Assembly: GCA_947589475.1 (NCBI GenBank)
Contig: CANQBO010000007.1
Span: 1 to 33,492 of the forward strand
DNA length: 33,492 nucleotides
Origin: an uncultured Clostridia bacterium
Lineage (GTDB): Bacteria; Bacillota; Clostridia; Christensenellales; CAG-917
Reading direction: 5' to 3'
Numbering within the stretch: position 1 is the stretch's first letter; each line of letters begins with the position of its first letter. Made by a program: the position numbers and the translations under genes. The notes beneath the pieces are model-generated. The model was not told where the DNA came from, searched no databases, and saw nothing but the letters and a program-made list of their open reading frames with translations. This document shows, one piece after another, positions 1 to 8,432 of the stretch.

Positions 1-234
1 GTCTTTTATATATTCTTTTCTTTCACGCTTCGGGAGCTGTTCGCTCTCGGCGTATATTCTTTCAAAACATTCCTTTTCAGACATAATCTCTTTGCGCTCA
101 TCGCAGGACAAATTCGCTTGTTTGCTTTCTACATTCTCTTTGCGTTTCTTGCAATATTTCCTATGGCTTGTTGTGTGCGGTATGGCGATATAATGACTGC
201 CGTCCGAGTAGATTTTTGCTCTTGGGTAAATCAT
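1..234 (-). CDS. N-terminal part of a mobile-element replication-like protein (runs off the window)
   Basis: The reading frame is open from an ATG at 234 to the window edge, giving 78 residues. A GAGGAGGT ribosome site lies 9 bases upstream. An ATG at 243 overlaps the upstream stop as ATGA but touches the ribosome site directly, so 234 is preferred. The protein begins MIYPRAKIYSDGSHYIAIPH and then becomes very basic and charged. From memory, this opening resembles proteins of small integrative or rolling-circle-like elements in gut Firmicutes whose later part carries a Rep-like (HUH) domain. That domain, if present, lies outside the window, so the family call is tentative. The coupled 52-aa gene upstream and the oriT-like region at 1.1 kb fit a mobile element. 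Confidence 0.45.
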   Translation of the reverse strand, partial: MIYPRAKIYSDGSHYIAIPHTTSHRKYCKKRKENVESKQANLSCDERKEIMSEKECFERIYAESEQLPKRERKEYIKD

Positions 235-239
235 ACTTT

Positions 240-398
240 TCATACCTCCTCGCTTTGATTTTTCTGCTCCGCTGTAAGCTGCCTTTTGCGCAGCTCCAAA
301 ATACGCACAAGCATTTGATGATAGAAGTACCTTTGCTCGCTTTCGTCAAGCAGGGACACTTCGACATCGCCTTGCGGTATTGCCTCGATCGCTTTCAA
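240..398 (-). CDS. Small protein of 52 aa with a TTG start, mobile-element associated
   Basis: A near-perfect ribosome site (AAGGAGGTGATG, 403-414 on the reverse strand) precedes a TTG at 398 by about 9 bases. The frame gives 52 codons and ends in TGA at 240-242, overlapping a possible ATG of the next gene as ATGA. The product begins MKAIEAIPQGDVEVSLLDES, is charged and probably helical, with a region rich in Leu, Arg and Lys near the end. An ATG inside the ribosome site opens a different frame that stops after 19 codons and is too close to the Shine-Dalgarno. No family is recognised. Strong translation signals and coupling to the downstream gene argue that it is real and belongs to the same element. 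Confidence 0.6.
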   Translation of the reverse strand: MKAIEAIPQGDVEVSLLDESEQRYFYHQMLVRILELRKRQLTAEQKNQSEEV

Positions 399-698
399 TA
401 AACATCACCTCCTTATTTTTATTATGTTTGATTAAGATTGTAGCGGCATTTTGAAGCCTTTACAAGGAACTAAACCCAGCTAAAAAGTAAGGTTTTTCCA
501 AGATAAAATGCTCAAATCCAAATGCAGACCCAATACGAAATCAGCCATTCGCAAGCCGAAATACGACCTTGTATTATCATAGCAATTCGCCCGTCCCGAT
601 TTGAAGTGAGCAAGTGGTAGCATTTCCGTATCTTCCTGTATAGGCCTGTATTGCCGCCGTCTTTTGAGATGAATGATAGACGTTAAAGTTGCAGGTTT

Positions 699-726
699 TT
701 GACAACTTTGAAAAAAAATTTATAAA
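699..726 (+). promoter_or_regulatory. Promoter-like TTGACA-N16-TATAAA with no evident gene behind it
   Basis: TTGACA at 699-704 and TATAAA at 721-726 are separated by 16 bases. Only very short frames follow (for example an 18-codon ATG frame beginning near 753), none with a convincing ribosome site. If active, it may drive a short untranslated RNA through the hairpin at 843-884. The surrounding A-rich sequence makes a chance match possible. Confidence 0.35.
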
Positions 727-842
727 AAATTTTAGGCGCACAAAACGCAGTCTATGGCACACATAGCAACGAGGGGCGGAGAGGACAAAACAAACGCATT
801 ATTCGCATAACAAGCAGAAAATGAAAACAGACGCGCGGATCT

Positions 843-884
843 GAAAGGCCCGATTCGCAAGCGGGATAGCGCGAACGGCCTTTC
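843..884. repeat. Compound inverted repeat
   Basis: The outer arms GAAAGGCC (843-850) and GGCCTTTC (877-884) are perfect complements. Inside them TTCGC (854-858) pairs with GCGAA (871-875). No U-run follows on either strand, so it is not a typical terminator. A structured element of the adjacent mobile element is a reasonable guess. Confidence 0.55.
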
Positions 885-1100
885 CGCACGGCTTTCGTCT
901 CTACCGATATTCCTGTTTTTCTGCGCCTCTCTATGTCATTGCGAGTTTGCTTTTGTCCGCTCCTGCCACTCTTGCGATTGCAGTCCTATCTGCGCTATTT
1001 AACATACAATTTCATTTGAGGCATCCCTCTTGTTTATGCTTTTCCTGTGTGTTTACTTCCATTCGCCTCGTCCCGTATCTTTGCCCGCGCATTTGACCCG

Positions 1101-1178
1101 TTTTGCTTGTGCATAGCAAAAGGCGTATGCTTGTCTGGCGGTGCGCAGCACCGCCACTTGTTCAAGACAAGCATACGC
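1101..1178. other. Candidate origin of transfer: nested inverted repeats next to a nic-like sequence
   Basis: Three inverted repeats are packed together. TTTTGCT/AGCAAAA (1101-1107 and 1114-1120) has a 7-base loop. TGGCGGTGC/GCACCGCCA (1136-1144 and 1148-1156) has a 3-base loop. GCGTATGCTTGTC (1123-1135) recurs inverted at 1166-1178. The first repeat is followed directly by TATGCTTGTCTGGC, which resembles the nic region of IncP-type (MOBP) origins (TATCCTGCCCGGC in RP4). An inverted repeat a few bases before nic is the usual MOBP layout. No relaxase gene is in the window, so the function is inferred from shape and resemblance only. Confidence 0.4.
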
Positions 1179-1299
1179 TTAACTGCCAAATTCTTTAATA
1201 ATATTTTCTTGAGAATGAGCATTAAATTGTCAACTGCTTTTATTTCAATATTAATTTTAAAGCTATTATAGTATTGCTTTTTTCTTTCAAATTTAGTAT

Positions 1300-1328
1300 T
1301 TGACAAATGATAGTCTTTGATTTGAAAT
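1300..1328 (+). promoter_or_regulatory. Possible promoter of the PHP-ATPase gene
   Basis: TTGACA at 1300-1305 is followed 17 bases later by TGAAAT (1323-1328), a weak -10 matching 4 of 6 consensus bases. The region up to 1400 is very AT-rich and other -10 choices exist. The gene's ribosome site AAAGGAG lies about 8 bases before the ATG at 1415. Confidence 0.3.
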
Positions 1329-1414
1329 TAAAACTATTCGAGACAAAATAGATAATTCCGAAATATTGCAAATTGTTCCAAATAGTGCTAAAATATTTCA
1401 AAAGGAGTTAGTTT

Positions 1415-4213
1415 ATGATAGGTTCGCGTGGATCGGAGTGGAATAGATGGGATTTTCACATTCATACCCCAGGCACATTAAAAAATGACCAATTTACTGG
1501 GATGACTATTGATAAAAAATGGGATAATTTTTACAATGATATTATCTCTTATATTGATAGTGAGCCAAACGGTCAGCATAAAATAGTCGCTGTCGGCATT
1601 ACTGATTATTTGTCTGTAAAAAATTATTTAAAAGTAATCTCCGACGGTGTTTTACCTTCAAAAATTCCTTTTATTTTTCCAAATGTAGAATTACGAATCA
1701 TGTTAATGGGAGAAAGAAGTCCCATAAATATGCATTGTTTATTTAATCCTAAAATAGCAAATGAGTTAGAAGCTCGGTTTTTTAGCAAGCTTAAATTCAG
1801 TAGAGGTGATACCTGTTTTAGTGCTGCCGAATCAGAATTAATTCGTTTTGGAAATACTATCGATAAATCCTTGAATAATGAAGCTGCGCTTCGTTTAGCC
1901 GCTAATCAATTTTTAATTCCTCATACTCAGCTTAAAGAATTATTTGAACAGGATATAGAACTGAGGAAAAATACAATTATAGCAATATCCAATAAGTCTA
2001 CAGATGGGGCTTCAGGAATTGCAAATCAGCCTGGCAACAGTAGCAATTCACAGTTATATGAAACTAGAGCAGAATTATATCGCATGTCAGATTTTATTTT
2101 TTCTGCAAACGAGAATGATATAAAATACTTCCTAGGTGAAAAAGACGAGAGTGCTAAAACAATCTGTAGTAAATATGGGAAACTGATGCCTTGTGTTAAT
2201 GGTAGTGATGCTCATAAAAATAGCGATCTTTTCGAACCGTCTGGGAAAAAATATTGTTGGATTAAATCAACCCCCTCTTTTGAAGGGATGAAAGAAATAA
2301 CATTTGAGCCTAAATCTCGGGTGCGAATACAAGAATTAAGGCCAGAACATAAGCCAGACTATTATGTAATTGACAATGTCATCATTAATGATGAAGATTT
2401 TCCTTCTGAGCCTATACCACTCAATGAACAACTAACATGTATTATCGGTGGAAAATCAACTGGGAAATCTTTACTATTGCATAATATGGCAACAGCAATT
2501 GATTCAAGACAGGTAGCAACAAAATTAAAAGTCACGAAATCCTCTTATTATGCAATAAACAATATAATGGTGAATTGGCGAGATGGTGTTATATCTCGTA
2601 AAGATTTAACTGATGTTGAAAAGAAAATAGTTTACATTCCGCAAACATATTTAAATAAATTAAGTGATGAATCTGAAGAAAAGACAGAGATTGATGAAAT
2701 TATTCAAGATATTCTGTTACAGAACTCAGAAATCTCTACCCTGTATAAGACCCATGAATCAAGATTATCTGCTGAAAAAGTAAGAATTGATAAAAAAATT
2801 TATGATTTGCTTCATCTATTTCATGAAATAGATGAACTAAAAGCAACAAAATTAGAAAAGGGAGATACAAATTCCGTTCAAAAAGAAATAGAAAAACTAA
2901 AAGCACAAAAAGATACATTAATTAAAGAAAATAGCCTTAAAGAAGAGGATATTTCTACCTACGATAATTTACTGAAGTCTCTATCAATTAAAAAGAATGA
3001 AATTTCTTTGCTGGAGAAAGATAAAGTACATATTCAATCTATTGAGAAACTTATAGATAGAAAAGAAATAGCCGAAAACATTAGTGAAACTTATAGAGAA
3101 CTTCTATATGCCACTCAGAATCAAATTTTAGACATGGCACAAACGGAATGGAATAAAAGAAAACTTCAATTAATTGAAAAAATTAATGCCGAGATTTCAG
3201 CATCGCAAAAATCCGTAAGTGACATGGAAAAGGTAATCGCAATTTTGAAGCCAAAAATTGAGGGTAATGCAGCTATTGACCAGTTATCTAAAGAACTTTT
3301 GTTAGAAGAACAGAAGTTCGATGAACTATGCTTATTGGATAAAGAGATTGAGAAGTTAAACGCTTCATTTAATAATGCTTTAAATGAGATTGCTCACCTT
3401 ACGCTTTCTTTTAAATATATACACGACGAATATATTAGTGCAGTTAATTCTCGAGCGGACATAAGCAGTGGAGACATGGAATTTATTGCGGCTGATCCTT
3501 TTAGAACAGAAATTTTTATAAATACTATTTTAAGTTATATAGATAATCGAAAAATGAATCAAGTATTTGAGCGAGATGATAATGGTAATATTAAATTTTT
3601 CGCAAATGATTTTGATGAAGATTTTGTAAAAAAATTTATATCAAAAATTTTAGATAATAGCAGTAGTCTCTTAAAAAGATCCGTGCGAGATGAAGATGTT
3701 ATTAGGAGTGTAGCGAGCGACTGGTATAATATTACTTACACTATAAAACTTGATGGAGATGAAATACAAAAAATGTCTCCTGGTAAAAAAGCACTCGTTC
3801 TTCTTAAGCTATTAATAAATTTGGCAGAATCAAAATGTCCAATATTAATTGATCAACCAGAAGATGATTTGGATAATCGGTCTGTCTACAATGAACTCGT
3901 GGGCTTTATAAGGGAGAAAAAAATTAACCGACAAATCATTTTAGTTACACATAATGCAAATATTGTTGTAGGCTGCGATGCCGAAGAAGTTATCGTGGCG
4001 AATCAAGAGGGAAATAATTCAAAAAACAATAAATATAAATTTGAATATAGAACAGGCGCAATAGAAGATATTGACCCAGTTGTGGATGACTCGAATCGAG
4101 TTTTAAATGGAATACTCTATCAAACAGGAATACAACAACAAATATGTGAAATTTTGGAAGGAGGAAAAGAAGCGTTTGCCGTACGAAAAAATAAATACAC
4201 CATCAATGCTTAA
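1415..4213 (+). CDS. PHP-domain / SMC-like ATPase of the TrlF (Ppl) type, predicted anti-phage protein
   Basis: This 932-residue protein joins an N-terminal PHP-type metallohydrolase to an ABC/SMC-like ATPase. Seen: the PHP motif HIH (residues 15-17) and GSDAH (263-267), which supply metal ligands in the family. Walker A is GGKSTGKS (345-352). A Lys/Glu-rich coiled-coil stretch occupies roughly 440-650. An ABC-signature-like MSPGKK (787-792), Walker B PILID (809-813) followed by QPEDDLD, and a switch-type VTHN near 848 complete the ATPase head. This is the layout of TrlF-family proteins and of Ppl, a single-gene anti-phage defence reported in surveys of defence islands. The coiled coil splitting the ATPase head is as in SMC, Rad50 and RloC. 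The start has a good ribosome site. It converges on the RM operon with about 50 bases between, and both are AT-rich. Substrate unknown; nucleic acid or nucleotide cleavage triggered by phage is an inference. Confidence 0.88.
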   Translation: MIGSRGSEWNRWDFHIHTPGTLKNDQFTGMTIDKKWDNFYNDIISYIDSEPNGQHKIVAVGITDYLSVKNYLKVISDGVLPSKIPFIFPNVELRIMLMGERSPINMHCLFNPKIANELEARFFSKLKFSRGDTCFSAAESELIRFGNTIDKSLNNEAALRLAANQFLIPHTQLKELFEQDIELRKNTIIAISNKSTDGASGIANQPGNSSNSQLYETRAELYRMSDFIFSANENDIKYFLGEKDESAKTICSKYGKLMPCVNGSDAHKNSDLFEPSGKKYCWIKSTPSFEGMKEITFEPKSRVRIQELRPEHKPDYYVIDNVIINDEDFPSEPIPLNEQLTCIIGGKSTGKSLLLHNMATAIDSRQVATKLKVTKSSYYAINNIMVNWRDGVISRKDLTDVEKKIVYIPQTYLNKLSDESEEKTEIDEIIQDILLQNSEISTLYKTHESRLSAEKVRIDKKIYDLLHLFHEIDELKATKLEKGDTNSVQKEIEKLKAQKDTLIKENSLKEEDISTYDNLLKSLSIKKNEISLLEKDKVHIQSIEKLIDRKEIAENISETYRELLYATQNQILDMAQTEWNKRKLQLIEKINAEISASQKSVSDMEKVIAILKPKIEGNAAIDQLSKELLLEEQKFDELCLLDKEIEKLNASFNNALNEIAHLTLSFKYIHDEYISAVNSRADISSGDMEFIAADPFRTEIFINTILSYIDNRKMNQVFERDDNGNIKFFANDFDEDFVKKFISKILDNSSSLLKRSVRDEDVIRSVASDWYNITYTIKLDGDEIQKMSPGKKALVLLKLLINLAESKCPILIDQPEDDLDNRSVYNELVGFIREKKINRQIILVTHNANIVVGCDAEEVIVANQEGNNSKNNKYKFEYRTGAIEDIDPVVDDSNRVLNGILYQTGIQQQICEILEGGKEAFAVRKNKYTINA

Positions 4214-4264
4214 TAGTATTAGAATTAATTGCCATTATCCATTTCATATTATAGATGTCACGGA

Positions 4265-6157
4265 TTATCCCTTTTGTCTTAGTGTGTAATATACAACATC
4301 ACTTGGAAGTTTAATGTTGGGAATCCAAATCTGTTTGCCGTTCCAACCCTTGTTCCCAGTCACTTTATACATAGTCAATACAGTTGTGTCCGTAATGGAA
4401 TCGCCGAGTTTTCTATCATTCTCGGAAAGCAAAGTGCCTGTCCCCTCTGCAATATCACGACCTCGACGAACAATAAGTTGTGCTTGCGCTGACGAGTTTT
4501 CCGCGAGGATAGCTTCTAAAAAGCCTATAAATGTTTGCGCAGACCAATCGCTATCGCTTTCTATTTGTTCTAAAATATTTATGACAAGATGTAGGTTGAC
4601 AGTATATGGCTCATTTCCGTCAAAGTTTTGCAACATACTATCAAGCAATGCAATGTCTTTATTTTGCGGAGCGAATGGGAAATAATTAACTCCGCCACCG
4701 AAGATAGTGACAAAATTATTATCTATCACATTTTTGCGAGTTGGCTTCAATTGTGGCGGATATGCAAGTTTTATGTCTTCAAAGCCTTTTCTCTTTTGTA
4801 TTTGAGCGATGATATTATTATTTGTGGAATTGATGTCTGCAAATAACTTATAAAGTTTCGGTGGCATAAATATGCGCATCATTTTAGGATCGCGGTCGTA
4901 GCCAAACATCCTCGCATGTTGCCACATAGTATCGGCTTGTGGACTTTTTACAATTCGGCAATAATAAATAGTCTGCAAACGAGGGAATGTCACGCCACGT
5001 CCCAAACTGTTTCCTCCGACAATAATATTTATGCCTCTATGATATTGAGTGTTTTCCTCAAGTTGCGCATCTGAATTGATAGTGTAAATATTTACTCCGT
5101 CGTCATCTTGCAAAGTTTGGCAAATGAAAGCATATATATCATCAAAGGGCAAAATATCAGTCTTAGTTAGCGAGAGATCGGCATAAGCACTTAAAAACAT
5201 TTCTTTCATTGACTCGTCGTCACATGATTGAGACAATTCGTTTAAGTATGCGCCTACTTTTTCCGCGAATACTCTATGTTCTGCTTTTTTTATACTGGGA
5301 TGAATCAAAAAATTGCAGACATTACCGCCATTCAGAAAGATTTGCGCAGATGTTATAAGATGAAAGACGACCGCTTTTATAAGACCGTTTTCGGGGAACT
5401 CATCATCGTCCAAAATATCTTTGGCTTCCTCGTTATCCGTAAGTTCAAGCATGTGATTTTCGGGTGCAAAGATGACATTACCGCCAATATAATTATTGCC
5501 TGGCTTGAAATAATAAATGAAATAGGGCCTCCATCCGCTTTGCAAAGTTTGGAGTATGATTGCTTGCGGAGTTCCCGTCACTTGCAGATAGATACTGCAT
5601 GATGAAGTCTTCTTTATTTCAGACAGTAATCTGTTTATGGTGCTGACTTGTCGTTTATTAACTTTTGTGTTCAAACTTGCGGCGTCTGCTTCATCGTCAA
5701 TAATAAATAGTGGATTTCCAATGCAAAATTGAGTTGAAGCAAGATTGTTTTTCCATTGCCTCAAAACAGAACTGTTCTTTTTTAACACAATAACGCAAGG
5801 CTTTGTCATGCCGTTTTGCACGAACTTTAAATAATCGGTTTCATCACAGATACAAAAATCTCGCAAATCCATTTGCGCTCGTTGCAATGTCTGTTGTTGC
5901 AGTATGACATTATCGGTGGTTAAAAGGATAAATATGTGAAAGCCTTCATCCGCCGCAGCACACATAAGTCCAAACATATGACTTGTTTTTCCGCTTTGAA
6001 CATCTCCGACCAACAAACTGACAACGTGTTCACGGAAAGAAAAATTGCTTATGTATTGCGGTACTATGTCGTCTGTAGTTTTTTTGATTGCATAAGAAAG
6101 TTCTTGAGATTTTGATGATGTGATATATGTTAAATAATTGTTCAAATAAATGCTCAT
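4265..6157 (-). CDS. Z1-domain helicase-like ATPase of the RM operon
   Basis: This 630-residue protein carries the marks of the Z1 family, helicase-like ATPases found beside DNA methyltransferases and nucleases. Seen: Walker A GDVQSGKTS (51-59), Walker B IDDEAD (153-158), a motif III-like TGTPQA (194-199), then a GGNSLGRGVTF segment and a QHARMFGYDR stretch that match the Z1 signature (motif V/VI-like, arginine finger). Many Z1 proteins are longer, so this one is compact. Its ATG overlaps the endonuclease stop as ATGA, which suggests translational coupling in a methyltransferase-endonuclease-Z1 operon. It probably supplies ATP-driven translocation or remodelling for restriction; this is inferred from context. 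Confidence 0.88.
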   Translation of the reverse strand: MSIYLNNYLTYITSSKSQELSYAIKKTTDDIVPQYISNFSFREHVVSLLVGDVQSGKTSHMFGLMCAAADEGFHIFILLTTDNVILQQQTLQRAQMDLRDFCICDETDYLKFVQNGMTKPCVIVLKKNSSVLRQWKNNLASTQFCIGNPLFIIDDEADAASLNTKVNKRQVSTINRLLSEIKKTSSCSIYLQVTGTPQAIILQTLQSGWRPYFIYYFKPGNNYIGGNVIFAPENHMLELTDNEEAKDILDDDEFPENGLIKAVVFHLITSAQIFLNGGNVCNFLIHPSIKKAEHRVFAEKVGAYLNELSQSCDDESMKEMFLSAYADLSLTKTDILPFDDIYAFICQTLQDDDGVNIYTINSDAQLEENTQYHRGINIIVGGNSLGRGVTFPRLQTIYYCRIVKSPQADTMWQHARMFGYDRDPKMMRIFMPPKLYKLFADINSTNNNIIAQIQKRKGFEDIKLAYPPQLKPTRKNVIDNNFVTIFGGGVNYFPFAPQNKDIALLDSMLQNFDGNEPYTVNLHLVINILEQIESDSDWSAQTFIGFLEAILAENSSAQAQLIVRRGRDIAEGTGTLLSENDRKLGDSITDTTVLTMYKVTGNKGWNGKQIWIPNIKLPSDVVYYTLRQKG

Positions 6158-7203
6158 TTTTTACCTCTAAAATCCATATACCAAAGATTTGGAATTGTCG
6201 TTTGCGTTAAAGAAAATGAATCTCGACCATATTCTTCAAGCACTTTTTTTGTAACAGGCTCTCCAACAACAAGACATCCATCATTTTCAAGTCGTCCTTT
6301 TATCCATTTGCCGAGGATACACAAATCGCTGTCCGATCTGAAATTTTTACTGTAATCTCCGCTTACTCTGCATTGAAATTTCCACATATCATCCGTTATG
6401 ACCTGAAAAGATGCGGATATGGTATTCGCTTTCGGATAAAAAGGCATAGATGTTATCTGTTTGGAAACAATAATTTCCGCTTCATACCAATGGCGCGGTT
6501 TTACAACTCCTGTCCGCTTATTTTCACGTCCCTTCCCAAAAAATGCATTCAAATTGCTTTTTCCTTCGGTTTTTATTGGGATGTCAAATGTTACGTTTGT
6601 TCTCGCTTTAAGGCACATTTCGAATTCTGACGGTGTAGCGCGCTCGACATAATCCTGTCCTTCTAATAAAACGTTAGTTTCATTAAATTCTCGGATTTCA
6701 ACCTCGCTTAAATTTACGGAGGCTTTTTCATAAAGGTCACTGAAAAATCTATCCATTGACAGCAAAGAATGTCTATCTTCAAAAATACAAGCCGTCTCAT
6801 AAGCACTGCATTTTTCTGTGATACTGCTTAAATTATTTGAGCCAACTATCCCCGCAAAAGGCATGTTTTGTGCATAGAACGAATACAATTTTCCGTGAAA
6901 TCTGAAAGCAGTTACCAGGCGCACTTCTCCAACATGGTTATATGTAAGAAAATCATTTAGCTTTTTAGTCGCTTTATATTCAACGGGAGTGAAACGGTCA
7001 AAGTAATGCATACCGATGATAAGATTCAAGCGGTCTACATTGTTTAGTTCTATTGCTTTTTGCAGTTCAACCAACGAATCGGAAGTAATATATCCAACAG
7101 CAATGTTCAATTGCTCTGTTCTCGGAAGTAAATTATAAAATGTATCCGCAAATGTTTTTTGTTCCGTCCGAAGTGGCTGAAAATTTGAAAATAAGAAATC
7201 CAT
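6154..7203 (-). CDS. NgoFVII-type restriction endonuclease with a PLD nuclease domain
   Basis: This 349-residue protein matches the NgoFVII-like restriction enzymes. The N-terminal half is a phospholipase D-type nuclease: an early IAVGYITSDSL segment (about 34-44), then HGK (103-105) and GSNN (121-124), the single HxK...N half-site typical of metal-independent PLD nucleases such as BfiI, which dimerise to build one active site. The C-terminal half (about 200-349), with KPRHWYEAEI and later aromatic strands, fits the B3-like DNA-recognition domain of this family. It starts 4 bases after the methyltransferase stop, with GGAG inside the end of that gene as its ribosome site. NgoFVII itself recognises GCSGC; the site here cannot be read from sequence. 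Confidence 0.85.
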   Translation of the reverse strand: MDFLFSNFQPLRTEQKTFADTFYNLLPRTEQLNIAVGYITSDSLVELQKAIELNNVDRLNLIIGMHYFDRFTPVEYKATKKLNDFLTYNHVGEVRLVTAFRFHGKLYSFYAQNMPFAGIVGSNNLSSITEKCSAYETACIFEDRHSLLSMDRFFSDLYEKASVNLSEVEIREFNETNVLLEGQDYVERATPSEFEMCLKARTNVTFDIPIKTEGKSNLNAFFGKGRENKRTGVVKPRHWYEAEIIVSKQITSMPFYPKANTISASFQVITDDMWKFQCRVSGDYSKNFRSDSDLCILGKWIKGRLENDGCLVVGEPVTKKVLEEYGRDSFSLTQTTIPNLWYMDFRGKK

Positions 7204-7207
7204 ATCG

Positions 7208-8314
7208 TTACTCCATTTCTTGCGTGACTAAATCCAACAATTCTTTCACCGAAAGGGTTTTAAAATGCTCATACTCGGCAAACAAATCTATAGGAGTATA
7301 GTCGCCTGTAAAAAGAGGCATGAGGCGTTTTGCAACAGCTCTGACGCCTGCAGGCGGAACAGCATTGCCTATTTGACGTCTGACTTCCGTGATATTCCCC
7401 ATAAACTTAAAATCATCTGGGAAAGATTGAAGTCTTGCACGTTCTCTGTTTGTCAAAGGACGGAGATCGGGATAGTGATAACCCCAAGTGCCACCGCCAC
7501 CGGCGGCAATAATAGTTTTAGCGGGCTGATTGCGGTCAATCCTTCGATATACATGTGAAATCATGCCTTTCACATACAAAGGATTATCTTTTGGAATATC
7601 TGTAAAATTCCCACCTTCGGGAATCAATTCAAGCATACGTTTGGTTTTCTCTTTACATGAAATTTGTTCATTGTTATATGGCACATCAAGCGCACCTTCC
7701 AACGCTTCTCCCGCTGTTACATAGGGAAGCTGTCCATTTGGACCATGCGTGGGCTTTGGGTGTTTAAAATCGAAACCCGTGTCTATGCGAATGCCTACAA
7801 TCAAAACTCTTTCACGGAATTGTGGTACGCCATATTCGGCAAAGTTGTAAAGGTGTGGCTTTACAATATATCCAGGTGCTATATTTTCAAAATCCTGTAT
7901 TATGGTCTCTATGGCTTTATGCTTGTTGGCTGTAAGCAAGCCTTTTACATTTTCAGCTACAAATGCCTTTGGCTTTTTTGCGTCAACGAACTCCAAAAAA
8001 TGACGATATAAACCTCCGCGCTTACCATTTAGTCCAGGCTGTTTCCATATTACAGAGAAGTCTTGACAAGGAAATCCTCCCAATATCAAATCACAGTCGG
8101 GAATGGATTTATCGGTGTATGGATTTATTTTTGTGATGTCTTTCAAATGTATAACATCGCCCAAATTTTCACGGAATGATGCGACTGCCCATTCGGCAAA
8201 GTCATTCGCCCAAATGGTACGGTATCCTTCCATATGAAATCCCAAATCCAATCCTCCGCACCCCGAAAAAATTGAGACGATGGTAGGATGCTTTGTATCG
8301 GAAGTAATTTCCAT
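7208..8314 (-). CDS. DNA (cytosine-5-)-methyltransferase of a type II RM system
   Basis: This 368-residue protein has the ordered motifs of C5 methyltransferases: motif I FSGCGGLDLG (16-25, SAM binding), motif IV GGFPCQDFS with the catalytic Cys83, motif VI ENV (121-123), motif VIII QFRERV (165-170), a target-recognition region roughly 200-280, then motif IX RARLQSFPDDF and motif X QIGNAVPP near the end. The length is normal for a complete enzyme. It is the first gene of the operon, behind a consensus promoter whose spacer contains an operator copy. It should protect host DNA from the neighbouring NgoFVII-type nuclease by forming 5-methylcytosine. Specificity is not deducible here. Confidence 0.95.
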   Translation of the reverse strand: MEITSDTKHPTIVSIFSGCGGLDLGFHMEGYRTIWANDFAEWAVASFRENLGDVIHLKDITKINPYTDKSIPDCDLILGGFPCQDFSVIWKQPGLNGKRGGLYRHFLEFVDAKKPKAFVAENVKGLLTANKHKAIETIIQDFENIAPGYIVKPHLYNFAEYGVPQFRERVLIVGIRIDTGFDFKHPKPTHGPNGQLPYVTAGEALEGALDVPYNNEQISCKEKTKRMLELIPEGGNFTDIPKDNPLYVKGMISHVYRRIDRNQPAKTIIAAGGGGTWGYHYPDLRPLTNRERARLQSFPDDFKFMGNITEVRRQIGNAVPPAGVRAVAKRLMPLFTGDYTPIDLFAEYEHFKTLSVKELLDLVTQEME

Positions 8315-8340
8315 ATCTTTATCCTCGCTTATATTTAATG

Positions 8341-8418
8341 TGCAAAAGCATAATCATTATATTGCAATTGCATATAAAAGTCAATGCGTTTGCAGATTAA
8401 AATGATGTGCAAATGCAT
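8341..8418. promoter_or_regulatory. Four operator copies TGCAAnnGCAT between the methyltransferase and regulator genes
   Basis: TGCAAAAGCAT (8341-8351), TGCAATTGCAT (8363-8373), TGCAAACGCAT on the reverse strand (8384-8394) and TGCAAATGCAT (8408-8418) share the form TGCAAnnGCAT. Their centres are 22, 21 and 24 bases apart, close to two helical turns. Site 2 lies in the spacer of the methyltransferase promoter, site 3 starts at the outer base of its -35 box, site 1 lies just downstream of its -10, and site 4 abuts the regulator's -10. The obvious ligand is the XRE protein encoded at 8433. Confidence 0.8.
8356..8384 (-). promoter_or_regulatory. Consensus promoter of the methyltransferase-endonuclease-Z1 operon
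   Basis: On the reverse strand TTGACT (8379-8384) and TATAAT (8356-8361) are exactly 17 bases apart. Operator copy 2 fills most of the spacer. Binding there would be expected to block RNA polymerase. The ATG follows about 40 bases downstream with an AGCGAGGA ribosome site. Confidence 0.8.
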
Positions 8419-8420
8419 AG

Positions 8421-8432
8421 TATAATATCTAT
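8421..8432 (+). promoter_or_regulatory. -10 element of the XRE regulator, apparently giving a leaderless mRNA
   Basis: TATAAT at 8421-8426 is followed by 6 bases and then the ATG at 8433, so transcription should begin at or next to the start codon. No ribosome site precedes the ATG. The -35 region (around 8398-8403) is poor, and operator copies 3 and 4 flank it, which suits control by the regulator itself. Confidence 0.65.

Larger units (their letters stand above)
399..1414. other. Gene-free stretch of about 1 kb between mobile-element genes and the PHP-ATPase gene
   Basis: No open frame here combines length, a ribosome site and protein-like composition. The stretch holds a promoter-like pair (699-726), a compound hairpin (843-884), an oriT-like double inverted repeat (1101-1178) and an AT-rich upstream region for the gene at 1415. 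It looks like a non-coding control and transfer region of a mobile element rather than decayed coding sequence, though decay cannot be excluded. Confidence 0.5.

Noticed and set aside
1034..1306. Reverse-strand 90-codon frame and forward 74-codon frame over the oriT-like region
   Set aside because: Both run through the nested hairpins and an AT-rich upstream region; no start signals.
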